From contig JBBPUQ010000008.1 in assembly GCA_038501195.1 (NCBI GenBank), positions 2,056,501 through 2,120,500 on the forward strand: a DNA stretch of 64,000 bases, in the 5' to 3' direction. Under the pieces are notes generated by a model. It did not search any database, was not told the origin of the DNA, and saw only the letters and a list, made by a program, of their open reading frames with translations. Each line of letters starts with the position of its first letter. Position 1 is the first letter of the stretch. A program made the position numbers and the translations under genes. Source of the DNA: Nemania diffusa (Eukaryota > Ascomycota > Sordariomycetes > Xylariales > Xylariaceae). Shown here one piece after another: positions 1 to 13,289 of the stretch.

Positions 1-1188
1 ATCCTGTGACTGCACTGACATTGCAAGTAGTTTTTCTTTCCCCAGTCAACTAAAATACGTGTATTTAATAGGTTGTAGTAGTAGTTTACTACTGCACTTA
101 CACGCATACCTCACAAGAGCGGGCTGAGCAGAGCGCACGCGATCGACCTTTATTAGACATATCTAATTCGTCGGGACTATACACCATCGGTAAAACTTAA
201 ATGAAACAAACAGCGTAGCCTCAGCGGAATATGCCGACAAATAAGAACAATATCGAGCCACCTGCTCATCAGAGGTGGCTTATTTTATGTTAATTGGCTG
301 TTGAAATTGAATGCAGACGCATGTTTCCCCTCATCCCTAGGAACCACAGAAAAAAAGGGCTTAGACCTTACATAGACAGTAGCACAGTGAGATTGATCCT
401 GATCAATGGCGGTTCTACACAGGTTTGTTAGAGGTTTGTTCTTCTTTTTTCTTCTGATTGATTCCCCTATCGAATTGGTACCTAAGTCACGTGCGCTGAT
501 CCATATCCTTCGCCGCTCTACTCTGTATATATGTATTTAACCCCTCAAGTTAGGTCGGTTAGAGGTATGTACCTCAGAGCTGTATGTGCAAAATAGTACC
601 ATGCAGAAGTGCGCTGTACGTGTACCTACAGAATATTAGCGCGACAACGCAACAGGTGTCTTATGTAGCAAAGGGAGTAGCACTGCTCCACCTGCTATGC
701 CAAAATAGGACCTATTAGCTCCCACCTACCAGCATACGACATCACCTGCATCTATCGGGCCAGGAATAACGCTTCATCCATTGCCTGCTGCATTATTCTC
801 ATCCCGACAGTGAATGTTGCTGAATCACCATTACTTGCTCAACAAATGCTCTCCGGCGCGGATATCCAGACCGCGAGTTGTCCAGGACACGAAAGCAACT
901 AAGCTCAAGTTTTTCACGTATTTATGGGTTAACATACTTTTATTTATTTATTTATTTGCTTCGGAAGAATAGGACCCTAACAACGGCCAAGTTTGTTGGC
1001 TCAATTGAACCTAGACCCCTAAGCAAGCTGCTGCCTACCTCCCTGGACGTTTGCTTGCTCGCAAATTCAATTGACATCGCACTGCTTTAACAGACACTCG
1101 TACACAGCATCTCCATCTACCCAGCTTACCAAATACATCTTTCAATCGGCTTCATCGGACATCGGGCATCAAGGCTCAATCTATCTCC
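1..1188. other. Intergenic, no gene seen
   Basis: I see no coding region with domain-like content here. It holds short AT-rich tracts and a TTTA microsatellite near 939-958. The last 100 bases are probably the leader of the CCCH gene that begins at 1189. Confidence 0.5.
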
Positions 1189-3238
1189 ATGTCGGCATTA
1201 TCTAGTATGTTAAATGGGCGTGAATCGACCGGCCTGGTCGACCAGGCCATAGCCCGACTTAATATTTATCAACAGTTGGATGGGGAGAGGGATAACCTTA
1301 TCCAAGTGAGTATATCTGGCATCCTCACCATCATCATCGTCGTCGTCATTATGTTCGCCACCACCACCACCATCACCCTCAACACCAGTATCAACGCCAC
1401 CATAAACAATCAACCACCCCCCTCCCCCTATGCTTGTGACTGTGTGCAAGTAACCGTCCGAGATGGTCGGGCGTCCAGCTGACATGCTCTGGTAGGCTAT
1501 GATTCAGAAAATCAATAGTGATGCAAAAAGAATATCTGACCTTGAGCTCGATCTTGAGGATCAAAAGAAGTCTCGAGTAGATTATCAAACTAAGGCAATG
1601 AATCTCAATGCTGACTTGCAGCGCTTGGGTTCAAGACTTGTGCGTTCCAACCTGTCGCGTCAATACGCCTCCCATCCAATTAAGTTTCCAGCATCTTAAC
1701 CTGTTAGTACAGAATAGTGGCGCTTTCGTTGTCGTTCTTATTGATGGTGATGGGGCAAAATTTCGAGACGAATTTCTTCGTGATCAGGAGCAGGGTGCGG
1801 CGAAAGCCGCCTGGAAGCTTAAAGAGGCAGTCAAGGAAGCCGGCCTCGTTCATGATATCCCTATTCTAGTCCGAGTCTATGCGAATGTTGGCGACCTAGC
1901 TAGGTCATTGCGTATGTCTAATGTCATTGAATACGACGACAGCCTACGTATATTTGCCGAGCAGTTCACCAACACCTACGCCGATTTTGACTTCATCAAC
2001 GTTGGGAAAGGGAAGGAAAACGCCGATTCAAAGATACGGAGTGAGATATCCCGTCCCTTCCGAGTAAAAAAACAAGGCGCACATTATAAGCTAACCCTTA
2101 TATCTAGGACTACTTGACCATTATTACAAAAATGCGCAGTGCCAGATGATATTTATTGCTTGCTGTCATGACAATGGTTATATTCATGATCTTCGTCAAT
2201 ATGCGGGTGCTCCAGACTGCAAAATAAAGTTGATTGAGACTACACCCGCAGAGCCAAACTTCAGATCTCTCGAACTTCCCATTCTACGTTTCAATAGCGT
2301 CTTCAGATCTGAACCTTTAAACAATGAAATCAAGCGTGGAGTCCAGTCTTTTCCTTTTAGAGCTCGCTCTCCTACCCAAATAAACCCCGGACCCATTGCC
2401 CGACCAAGTCAGGCGACGCTTTTTCCTTCTGAATCTATCTCTCCCGAACTACAAGAGCAGAGATGGCCTACGCCTTCAACGAGCTCTGCTGTAGCATCTC
2501 CAGTACAGGCTACGAATATTCTAGCCACATCCGCAAATGATCGATCCCAGTCGGTTTCTTCGCCACGGGACAGATCACCACCCCAGTCTCAAGCATCTGC
2601 TCGCACATCAAATGTTATTAACTCCGGCAATGGCGGAACTTCAATTAGCTATGCTACAGCGGGCGGTACTGCTGATCATCAAAATGTTACCGTGAAGCTT
2701 GCGAAACCTAAGAAACAGCCCAAATATGCATATTACAACGATGATAAATATCGACTTGACCCTCCTACTCAGCATCCACCCAGAACTCCCGCACAAACAA
2801 CTTATCAAACGAAATTTCAGGCTATTAAACCGTTAGTCTTTTGCAACGACCACTATCTCAAGGGGAGATGCAAGCGGGGTGTGAATTGTGATAAGGAGCA
2901 TGAGGTAGAGCTGACACCCTCAGAAGTAGCTATTCATCGTTACAAAGCCCGAACCAGTTTATGCCCACAAGGACCACTCTGCACGGACTACGATTGTTAT
3001 CTCTCTCATCACTGCCCTCGGGCCCTTTGCAACCGAAATGACTTGTGCCCATTCTACCATACAGCCAGCTGGGGAGACTTACACTATACAAAAGAACAAC
3101 TACAGCCTGCGTAAGTGAAGCTTATGACTATATTCTACATATTCTCTCCTTTATAGGGCAGCATATCTAACAGATCACAGGACAAAATGGACTGAGGGCG
3201 TCGATTTCCCGGAATACTTATTGGATGAATCGGCTTAA
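1189..3238 (+). CDS. Tandem CCCH zinc-finger protein of a fungal type
   Basis: Five exons join in frame into 564 aa: 1189-1305, 1496-1639, 1692-2040, 2108-3110, 3157-3238. All donors are GTRNGT-like and acceptors are YAG. The N-terminus (about residues 1-85) is a helical, charged, probably coiled-coil segment. Next comes an alpha/beta-type domain with the motif VLIDGDGAKF and a later CHDNGY motif, the pattern of fungal CCCH proteins with an uncharacterised N-terminal domain. A Ser/Pro-rich linker follows. The C-terminal third has C-x8-C-x5-C-x3-H (starting VFCNDHY) and a second Cys/His cluster with C-x5-C-x4-C-x3-H spacing. Such fingers usually bind RNA or nucleic acid, so a post-transcriptional role is an inference. 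No neighbour suggests a pathway. Confidence 0.88.
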
Positions 3239-4195
3239 TATCTGTCCTGAACATAACTGTCAAAGTGACTAATTAATGAGATTCATTCTATATTACACAC
3301 TGCCTATGCATGGTTACGTCCGTGCAGAGCGACGTTGCTATGTGGTGTGATGGTTGTTTATGCTTCAGGGAGGAATGGTAGTCTCAGACGAGGATCAGGC
3401 CACTTCGCGTTAGCTACTAGGGGTTGTCTACCTGTCTGAGCCCTCCACTCCGCAGTCCATCGGCGAGATACAGGGGATGGGCTTGGTCCATGAGAGCTGA
3501 TGCATGTTTTATTTTTCTACGGTGGCGCAATGTCCATCACGACTAATGCAGCACTCAGTCATTTTTCTTTTACCCTATTTTACTTTATTTACACAGAAAC
3601 GAGAAAAAAACTGGGGGTTAGGGACAGTAACTGAAAACAAACAGGAGAGAGAAAGAAGTGGAGGGTGCGGACTCGATTCTGAGTACAATTGTCCGAACCT
3701 TGGACATAGCCAACATGGATACCTAGCTAGGTCTTCCTGGAGACTGATCATCGCTTAGCCATCGCTGAAAGTTTCATTTCGTCAGGGTGTGTTAGTTACA
3801 CATCCTCTTACATAAAGTACACATTTCTTTCATTGCCTAGAGCTTACAAATCTTCATAGCTAGCCGCTCGTTTATAGTTCACTAAATAACACTACACTCC
3901 TTTACATAGGTACTCGAAGTTTGTTCCTAACGATCTCATGAATGAAAGAATGCAGAGATGGGGAGTGTGGATAGTACGACTATCCATGGAGTAGTACTTT
4001 CATGTGACTCTGTTGATTCTAGCGTTTCCCCCGCTAACTCTGTGGGTATGAGAGGGTATGACATGAATATACAAAACAAGATACCAGTATCTAATGTCCA
4101 AAACTAACCGGCCTTCTATGACAATTCCAGCGCTATTCTACATATCCAAGGCAGGCCGGAAGTGTGCAACGTTATACATAGGATTCTCTCTAATT
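3239..4195. other. Intergenic between convergent genes
   Basis: This stretch lies between the 3' ends of the CCCH gene (+) and the TOK channel gene (-), so it should hold both 3' UTRs. I see no further gene, RNA or repeat. Confidence 0.5.
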
Positions 4196-6688
4196 TTATA
4201 CAGTTTCCAAAGGGGCCTTGCCGAGCCAGAATGGTTCTCGAGTCCGGTTCCTCGTATTCCGACTCCGTTCCTCCATATCTTCCGTCTCCCTAACACCGTC
4301 CTCGCCCTCGCTCTGTTCGACGGCGGCCTGCAGCTCCAGTCGCAGCTTCTGGGTGAGCTTGTCGAGGATCCACTCGGCCTCGTCGCGCGTGTCCATTAGG
4401 GGGCTCCGATGACCGACCCACGACCACTTTGGCTTGTCGCTCTCTTCCCCGTCGTGGGATCCTACGCTCCCTTGGGTGTCGTGCTTTGGCTTCTTCATTG
4501 GCCTGCGGTGCGTAGATACATCGCTTTCGTCCTCGCCGATCAGCCGGAGATACCATGCCCTATTGCACAAGTCAGCGAGTCAGTCCGCGAGCCGATATAG
4601 TTCGTTGTAATCTAGTATAACAAGGGCTAGGGAACGTAAGAACGAAATCAATACTCACCACTCTTGATAGGTGTATTCCAACGGTGGCGAGTGTTGCAGG
4701 TGCTGTGAAACGCGTCTAATCTCATCAATAAGGAGAAGGCGGTATTCGGCACGAGTCTTGGGGAGCTCTCCAGGGATGCCTTCGCCATTTAATGGCTCTA
4801 GCTTCTTCTTTCTGCGCCGCTTAGTCTTTTCTGCGACGTCCTTGGGCTTAGGCACTGTGCTCCCTTGTGTGCTTGTGGCGCTAGTTCCCCTCAACCGCGG
4901 CGTCGAAGAAGTCCTGGCTTCAGTGTGTGCTTGTTGTCCTCCGCTATTCTGGCCTGCCAAGGAGGACGAGGAGGACGAGGAGGGTTCGTCTTCGTCTTCG
5001 TCGTGCCGTGACATAGCAGCGCCAAGAAATCCCGCAGGTAACTCATGAATCGTATTCTCTGTAAATAGTACACCAAATGACAACCTCGATAAAAAGTGCT
5101 TGATATCCATCTTGTACCCACGCTCTCCGGGGAGGATGGTGATATTGCCAAGAAGTACGGTAGCATCTCGAATCCCCTTTACAATAGTGTCTCCGGCATT
5201 CGAGATGAGGATGGTCAAAGTAGGTAGGGCAAGTAGTGACCAGAAAACAAAGAAGGATTTTCCAGCGTTCGAAATTGGGGTGCGGTCACCATACCCAATT
5301 GTCGACATTGCTTGAAAAGCAAAATAGACGCCGTCGAAGAAGACCCAATCTTGATATTCCGACTCGCACTCTTGAAATACTTTAGCGCCAACAAGCCAGA
5401 GCACGACCCACTACAACATAGAGTTAGTTATCGGCATTCTAAGTGTAATGTGCATATATCCTGAAATAGTGAGGAGCACCTAGCACATGGTTGCGGACAT
5501 AGAAGTATATGCTCTAATTTTCCGAAAACAATGCCGGGAAATACTTACGGTGCCTGTTGATATGCCCATCGCCATCCACCTGCGCCGTGTCGAGGCCTGC
5601 TCCTGAATTTTTCGCATGAGATGAAACTCCTTATGACGACGTTGCAGTTCCGCTCTGATGACTGCCTGTGATGTGTCTTCTTGCTTTAGTTCGGGGTAGT
5701 CATCGATATTTTGCTCGTTAACGGGTTCAAGAACCTCTCCCTTGTTACTTTGCATAAGACGATCCACAAACCGGCGCCGCCGTTTTTCAAGCATCCGAGC
5801 GTCTAGCCGTTTCTTCCCTCTATCTAACATAAGGCTCCGAATAGAGCCAATGACAAGACCAAGAGTAGTGATGCCAATTAGAGCATATGGGATCATGAGG
5901 CCGCGACCAAGCTGCGTTGTCAGGGGTATATCCCCAAGACCAACTGTGAATAGAGTAACATCGGCCCAATACACAGCATCTAGGTATATCCACCCTTCAA
6001 CGTGAGAGAATATTAAAGCACCGACAAGCAAGTATGTGAGGAATAGGATTGTTTGAAGCATGAGGGTCCTCTGGCTCATTGTGAGCTCAAAGTTACTAGG
6101 GTAATGTCCAGCCTTCGCACCCCAGACAGTAACTACCATCAGAGAAGCGACAATAAAATAGAGAACGGCGGCGAAAAGGCCGTAATAAAAAGCCTGTGAC
6201 CAGACTAGTTGGTTGATTTCGGAATGCGAGAGCAACGGGCCGCTCGCTGTGGCACATAGAGCCGTCAGAAGAAAAGATGAGATGTACCATCCGACGATAG
6301 TAATAGGCTGTGCGACAGAGAAACGCACTCTCTTTGTCATATTGAGCAAAAGGAAGAAGTTGGCGATGAGAGCGATGATGAGCTGAACGGCGTTGATAGC
6401 GATAAGCCATGACGGATCATCAATGAAAACAGCCTCCGTGATGACTGATCCGGGGAGGATATTTTGACGCCAGGGCTTGACAAGAGCACAGATGGAGAAG
6501 GCCGATGCCACGGGACCCAGCGTACCGGCGACCATAGGAAAGGCTGCCGAGGCGAACCACCAACGACTGGAGCAGGTTTAGTAATTCCGTCGAGTGCGCC
6601 TTGGGCTAGGAACTTACGTTCGGTCAAGATGGACATCTCCTGATTCTGTGTGCTCAGCTATCGTTTCGTTGAGATTTGCATCCTCCAT
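4196..6688 (-). CDS. TOK1: TOK-type two-pore outward-rectifier potassium channel
   Basis: Four exons on the minus strand join in frame into 734 aa: 6688-6618, 6566-5549, 5410-4659, 4559-4196. The protein has the fungal TOK layout: a short cytosolic N-terminus, a run of hydrophobic segments through about residue 270, then two pore loops. The first filter is TVGLGD (about 231-236) and the second is TIGYGD (about 400-405). Hydrophobic segments flank each pore, which fits eight membrane spans. A charged cytosolic linker lies between the two pore units. The C-terminal tail is long, with poly-Ser, acidic and Lys/Arg-rich stretches. TOK channels carry K+ efflux at the plasma membrane and affect membrane potential. 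The start at 6688 is chosen because its short exon joins the hydrophobic exon in phase at good splice sites. Confidence 0.94.
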
Positions 6689-8280
6689 CTTGCTTAGGGG
6701 CTAGATGGGGCGTCGTGTATAGTCGTGGTACGATATTGTGTTAATCAGGTCTTTGCCGTTGATCAAAACAAAGGCTGGATAACCAAGTGAAGGGTAGAAT
6801 GGGACGCAGGTACCAAAAATTGTTTTGAGCGTACCAATACCTTATTGACATATCGCCTAATTTGTAGGAACCAAGAGTCATCGGTCGACTATGTTGGATC
6901 GTATGAAGGTTTGCTGTGCTTGTAAGTGGGAGGGAAGCTGAATGGTGATAAGGTTCCATGTGTCTAATGACGTCGCTTGGCATTCGATCACGCTAGGTAA
7001 GTAGTATACATAGAACTGGGTTAACTAGAAGCCCTAGTTCGATTTAGGGAAAGTCAGCTGCACGATCTAAGGTATGCGTATAGCTCATGACACATTAGGC
7101 TTAGCGCTCCTGCCGCATTTATGTACGCCTAGGTAGTATTTATGCAGAAACGGTCATCAAAACGGTTAAGCTTTAGATAGTCTAGACCATACCGTTAAAT
7201 TTTATTCATCGTGTATCCCCGTTAGGGGACCTCACTATAGTACCTCATAAGTAAACACAGTGTTTAATTATTTTTTATAATTTGAAAAAATAAACTATTA
7301 AACTTATATATATTATAAAGGCTATAAGCAGATCGTCAGCAGACGAACAAAAAGGCCAAGTTACCCCAGAAACAACAAGTAATAATGCTTCTTAGCATTG
7401 AGGTGACTAATCATGCCCAATGGTTCATCTCCTTTTCCAAAAATCATGGAGTAATCTTCTAGTGCCTTCATGTAGGACAGACTCAGTTCATAGAAGGTAG
7501 AGGTATGGGAGTCCGGTTGGTGGCTACTTTGCTACTGGGCCTGAATCTTCCAATTTGCGGATTTGGTCATACAAATGGGCCCTTGATGCCTAGAGATATC
7601 ATTAGGGCAACTCGAGGCGCCTCAGTTTCTCGTTAGCTATACCAAATACCAGTTGCTACTTCTGTATATCTACGTTGGGATGGTGTATGAGTCCTGCTTT
7701 ATAGTTTAAATAGCCGGCATGGAGGACGGTGACAATCTCGCCCTGCAATATCCATTTCCGTTATAAAAACCTACTTCCTCTTAGGGTTCACCTATGAGTA
7801 CATGGGTACTGAAGCGTAAGGGTCGGCCAACCTGTATAACAAAGGCTCTATTGAGTTCTCGGAAATAGTTTCAGAGCACAATAATCAACTGTGACTACCA
7901 AGGTCCTTGATGGTTCATTCGGATCCCTTCTGGTCTTGGTGGTCTACTTCATTCAATCTATATATCATTGGGCTAGAGTTCCTGACCTCTGAATTTCGCG
8001 AATCCCTCTCAAACTAGCGATGGCTAGATAGCCTTTGTTTCAATACAATTAATACAGCGTCAATTCGAAAGGTTAACAACAAAGGCGTACACTGAGTTCT
8101 ACGTCTGAACTAACGTACAAGGAGTTCAGCGCGTGTAACAAATACCCCAACAGCACCCTTAGTTATATTATTAGCTATATCATTAATATTTCCCTACTAT
8201 AGTTGATCTTTCTGAGGCAATAAGCCGAGACTGTTGGTTGTAGAGCTGCGATGCTATCAAAATTGATAATCCACGTTCGA
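6689..8280. other. Intergenic, AT-rich in places
   Basis: The first bases are the likely promoter of the TOK channel gene. A strongly AT-rich block lies near 7260-7320. The rest shows no supported gene. Several short open frames have no recognisable domain or splice pattern. The right end is the region downstream of the HET/NLR relic. Confidence 0.5.
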
Positions 8281-11200
8281 TTACAATCCCTCCCTATCCG
8301 CGACCCGCCTGCGCTCTTCCCATTCACTGCGTAATCGTGTAACTTCCGCAGATTTCTTCTGGCTATCAAGTGTCACAAGCAGGTTATTCAAGCCCCTGAT
8401 AGTATCAGGGTGTCCCGGGCTCAACGTAGAACTGTAGATCTCAAGCGCCTCGCGGTGCAGCTGCTCTGCCTCAGTGTACTTTCCCTGCCGCCAGAGCGAC
8501 ACGCCGAGTTTGCTCATCCCCTGCAGAGTATCTGGGTGCTGTCTTCCGAGCACGCGGGTCATAGCTTCTAGAGCTTCGTGATGCAGCTTCTCGGCTTGCG
8601 AGTATTTTCCTAGACTTGTCAAGGTGCGCGCTAGGTTGGATTTGGATTTGAGTGTCTTCGGGTGCGCGTCTCCGAGCTCGTTCACGAATCCGAGCATAGC
8701 CGACCGGTACATGCTTTCCGCTTCTTCGGCGCGTCCTTGGCTTAGAAGTGTACTGGCTAGGTTGTTTAGGTTCTGCATTGTCTCTGGGTGGTGCGAGCCG
8801 AAGATGGTCTCTGTGGAGGCGAGTACTTCGCGCTGCAGGGGCTCGGCTTCGGAGTATCTTCCCTGCTTGCGGAGCGTGTACGCGATGTTTCGCTTACTGT
8901 CGAGTGTTGAAGGGTGGTTTGCTCCGAGAGTTGCGGTTAAGAGGGAAAAGGTGGCGCGATGGAGATTTTCTGCTTCTTTGTATTCTCCCTGGCGCTGAAG
9001 CAGAATCGCGAAGTCGTTTAAAGTATGGAGCATGACGGAGTGAATTGGACTCAATGACTGTTTGGCTAGAGTGAGGGCTTTGCGGTATAGCTGTGAGGCG
9101 TCTTTCAATTCCCCCCTTTTTCGAAGACGAGCAAGGGCATCGAAATTAGCCAGTGTGTCCGGATGCACCTCTCCAAGATTTTCGAGTCTCATCGCCAGAG
9201 TCTTGCGGTGCATCTGCTCCGCCATAGCGTATTTCCCAATAATATGATTCCCTTCGGCCGCGCTGGAAGTTAGAGATAGTAGTATTGTGCTGTTTCTGGT
9301 ACCTCCTCGAAGCTCCAGAGCTGTGAGCGCATGTGGTAAATACTCAGATAGCGCTACTTACATGCTGAGAACTCGGGCAAGCTTTTATAAGATGCTGTAT
9401 AACTTCGTAGATGCAAGCGCCCCAATCACCTTCAGTTTTTATCCAGTTTTGTGTAGCGAGCCTAACGAGCCGGTGTATGCTGAACAACACAGAGTCTATC
9501 CTCTCGTCAGTGAACGCGTGTCCCTTGATCGCACCAATCGCTTCTTCCGCGCTCAGTTCATCCTCCGCGATTGGTAGTAAGTACATTGGGATCTCCTTCC
9601 CCGACAGGAGACACATGAATCTGAGATATTTGGTAGCCAGTGGTATCTCTTCCATGAGTATATTGAACGACATGAGCTATGTTGTCGCGACCGGATTTCA
9701 TGTTGCCTTACACCGATACCTATCCTCGAAGTCTTTTCTCAGTAGTTTTATGAACGATCGTGGGCTTGATCGGCAATGAGCGAGATACTTGGTCGTCGTC
9801 ATGCCAGTTGTCGCCATGTAGGAGGATGCTTGTCTGGTGGCCAAGGGAAGATTGGCTAGAAAGACAAATAGATCTCGTACACCGGTTGCGTTTTTCGTCT
9901 GGCGCGGTTATAAGTTCTTATCTAACAAAGCTGCTGCGTCATCTTCGCCTAGCCCATCCACGGGAAATATCAGTTCCAACGGAACATCAAGTCCAGTCGT
10001 AATTTCATGGTTTCTAGTAGCAAGAAGGATGGACCCCCTTCGGCTGAATGGGGGATAATGAGCCAAACCACTTCCACCTAAAACTAGATCTGTGTTGTCA
10101 GTATTGCCTATAATCAACAGACACGAATCCCATTTTTCTTGACTTAATGCATCTTTGACGAGTGACATGATGTGTTCGGTATCGTCTTCTTCCTCTCGGC
10201 TCGCTTCCGTTAATTGACACTTGGCAATTTGTCGATACCCATTCTCGAAGCTCGCAGTATCCATGGCAGGAACCCAGAAGAGGGAGCATTCAGGCTGATG
10301 CTCACGTAAACGATACGCAAGTTCAAGCGCAATATGAGTATTTCCAATGCCTCTAAGCCTTTCGAGGATAGTCTGCTGGTAGTCGTCCGCGTCTGCATCT
10401 GGAGAGACTAGGTCGAGGAGGCGCGATAGAATCGGTACCCGATGCACAAACTGTTTATTGCAGCCGAACGGTACAGTCCAAAGAGCTCTCCATGGAGTTT
10501 CATAATGTGCAATCAACGGTAGACCTATACGTGTCGCGAGTTTGTCATACGACCACATTCGCAGAATGCACTTACCAGAAATGGGGTGGCGAGAGGGCTT
10601 CAACGGTCCGTTGGAAATACGCTGGCGCCAGTTGATTTCCTCTTGTAGTCTTCTGAATTCATTATCCATTCCCTCACCATATATTAAAGACATATGGACG
10701 TTGAGCAACACCAGCATACAACAAGCTATATCCTTAGGGCGCCTGGTCTTTCGTCCTGGACACCAATCTAGGCGCTCATCAACGGAAAAGTCAAGATAAG
10801 AAGCTCGCGCAGAGCCCGCAGAGATATGCCTGCAATCTCATGTATCTTCAGGGTGAGCGAGGTCCCATTCCCTAAGCACTGATGATTAGATGAGAAAAAC
10901 TCCACGGATGACGGAGCCATGACTCTTGAAGCGTCCAGCCCCGCGTGAAACACCTGCTATTACAAAAAGCACGATTCCATAGGGGTGGCGAGGATGTATG
11001 ACCCTGGTCATCGCCTTCGCTGGTCACATCTGATAAATAAACGTAACATTTTGCAGAGTTCTTATACCACTTGAACATGCAGTTGATCGCATCCATCAGC
11101 TCGGAATGGTTGGGACGGTCGATGCAACAGGTATCAACTTAGAAATACCTCAGATCGTCGAGCAGTCCCTGCTTTCCACTGAATAGCTCGGCTTAGTCCC

Positions 11201-11348
11201 TTGCTTGATGTCATTATAGCTGACTTCATCTTTATCGTCTTGGCTCCAGGTGTGGGAGAAGATGGCGTAAGGGGGGTCTTACTCTATCGCCAATGAAGTC
11301 TTCGGTTAGGCGAAAACTCCCGTCATCTTGGCACTTTGGTCAGCGCAT
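8281..11348 (-). pseudogene. Decayed HET / NB-ARC / TPR (NLR-like) gene
   Basis: Read on the minus strand from a possible ATG at 11348, three modules follow in order. First is a HET domain, with recognisable PYAIFSHTW, VDTCCID, YVYLSDV, TRGWTLQE and LIYGEGM blocks (about 11320-10640). Second is an NB-ARC-like region (about 10400-9680). Third is a TPR array of about 300 residues with 42-residue kinesin-light-chain-type repeats (9225-8281), which is still open. The gene is broken many times. There is a stop at the third codon, a frameshift near 11300, and TAA at 11141-11139 where the family has Trp. Frameshifts follow near 10922 and 10788. The frame closes at 9908, with a TGA at 9700 and a TAG at 9679-9677 in place of another Trp. 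A further frameshift lies near 9350. The P-loop reads RGIGNTHIA, lacking the catalytic Lys, and the Walker B Asp is Gly. HET and NLR proteins mediate non-self recognition and cell death in fungi; this copy cannot be functional as read. Confidence 0.85.
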
Positions 11349-11389
11349 ATTCAATATTGGCAATTTAGCAAGTCTCCCTTCTATATGGA

Positions 11390-12806
11390 GGGCCATTAGG
11401 ACCACTAGTGACAAACGCATAAACTACTTAGCACTTAGCACTTAGCACTTAGGTTTTAAGTTTTTAGCACTTAGTAGATTTAAAGATTATTGTACAAAAC
11501 AATTGATTAATTGAAATAAAAATAAAAAAACTATATAAACAGTATATTTAACAGGTCTTAGTTTTACTAGAGTAATCGTACGACTGGTTACTAACTTAAA
11601 ACACCACGTAAAAGTGCCCGGTAATCGTTTTGGTGCCTCTGCTCACTTGAGCTTCAAAGCTGTACGCAAAGTGGCAGCTGGGCCTAGTACTGTATGCGTA
11701 CAGTACATGTACTGTACAGTATAAGTTGTGACTACTATATAGGTTGTATGTACGACTGAACTGATTAACCTGACTGACTTGACTGACCTGACTGACCTAG
11801 TTGACCTGACTGGACCTAATTGACCTGACTGGACCTGACTGGACCTGATTGACCTGACTGGACCTGACTGACCTGACTAGACCTGACTGACCTAGTTGAC
11901 CTAGTTGACCTGACTGGACCTGACTGACCTGACTGGACCTGACTGACCTAGTTGACCTAGTGACCTGACTGGACCTGACTGGACCTGATTGACCTGACTG
12001 GACCTGACTGACCTGATTGACCTGATTGACTTGATTGACCTGATTGACCTGATTGACCTGACTGGACCTGACTGACCTGATTGACCTGATTGACCTGGAT
12101 GACCTAGTTAACCTAGATCAACCAGTTTAGTCAGGTCAACTAGCTCAGTAAGGTCAGTTAGGTCAGTTAGGTCAGTTAGGTCAGTTAGGTCAATCAGGTC
12201 AATCAGGTCAACTAAATCAACCAGTTCAGTCAGGTCTAGTTAAGTCAACTAGGTCAGCCAGGTCAGTCAGGTCCAGTCAGGTCCAGTCAGGTCAACTAGG
12301 TCAACTAGGTCAGTCAGGTCCAGTCAGGTCAATCAGGTCAGTCAGGTCAGTCAATTCAATCAAGCCAAATATATAAGGTATCTAAATCAATTAAATAATT
12401 CAAATTGTTAAAACTAGATTTGTACATATATTGTATTATAAAGTATATATACTGCGTACGCAGTACGTACAACTTACTTGTACAACCTGTATAATAGTCA
12501 CAACTTATAGTGTATAGTACTGTACATATACAGTACACATACAGTACTAAGCTCTGCTGCCACTTTATATACAGCTTCCAGTCGTATAAGTACTACTATA
12601 GTATAGCTAACTAATAAAAATTATAAAATTATAAAATTATATATTTATATATATATAAATTAAAATAATATATTATTTAAATGTAAAGTTTAAAAAGTTT
12701 ATTTGCTTTAGGTTTTTTAAGCCAACATCCGAAAACCAAAAACCTAAAACCTAAGTGGTAAGTGGTTTGTGGTTTGTGCGTTTGTCACTAGTGGTCCTAA
12801 TGGCCC
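11390..12806. repeat. 1.4-kb palindromic element with inverted satellite arrays
   Basis: Both ends carry the same sequence in inverted orientation: GGGCCATTAGGACCACTAG with its extension ACAAACGC at the left, and its reverse complement ending at 12806. Inside are GCACTTAG/CCTAAGTG-type short repeats and an AT-rich stretch on each side, then GTACTGTACA-type palindromes. In the centre is an array of roughly 10-bp units of the form GACCTGACTG (about 11760-12110), followed by the same units in reverse complement (about 12115-12355). The whole can fold into one long hairpin. I see no ORF of note and no clear target-site duplication. It may be a non-autonomous TIR element or a palindromic satellite. 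Confidence 0.85.
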
Positions 12807-13289
12807 ACCGTCCTTCTACACACTTTTACAGCATTCACGAGGTGTACTCTGTAATTTGTATGAAAATTCACCCTCCTACCTCCCTAACGTACTGCAGATA
12901 ATTATATACTTGTTTTTTTATTGCGTTGCTTTTTGCTTTTTTTGTTTAGTTTGGGTGGTATTAGGCTAGTATTATCCTCTTTTGGCGCACTACCAGCGCT
13001 ACGCTTATGACGGATCTATTCTACTGTGGAGGAGTCCTTGGATGTTGGTCGAACGCGACGCGTAAAGTGACTGCATAAGACAACGCTATAGGGCATACTG
13101 AAGTGGGCCTTATTTTCATAAAACACATCAGACTAGCACTTTTCATCCACATCAAAAGATGGTCACAAGCTGGTGAAAGAGGAAGAGAAACAGAGTAAAT
13201 AATAGTTCAGTCTTTTCACCAAGTTCAGTAGGCTATCAATTCTGTTCTTAAGTCTTATACCAAGATTGAAGCCTCAGATAACATGCCGC
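12807..13289. other. Intergenic
   Basis: Between the palindromic element and the 3' end of the dehydrogenase gene. No gene or RNA seen. Confidence 0.5.

Noticed and set aside
11750..12360. CRISPR-like repeat array
   Set aside because: Units of about 10 bp without spacers, with inversion in the centre, in a eukaryotic context. It is a satellite palindrome.
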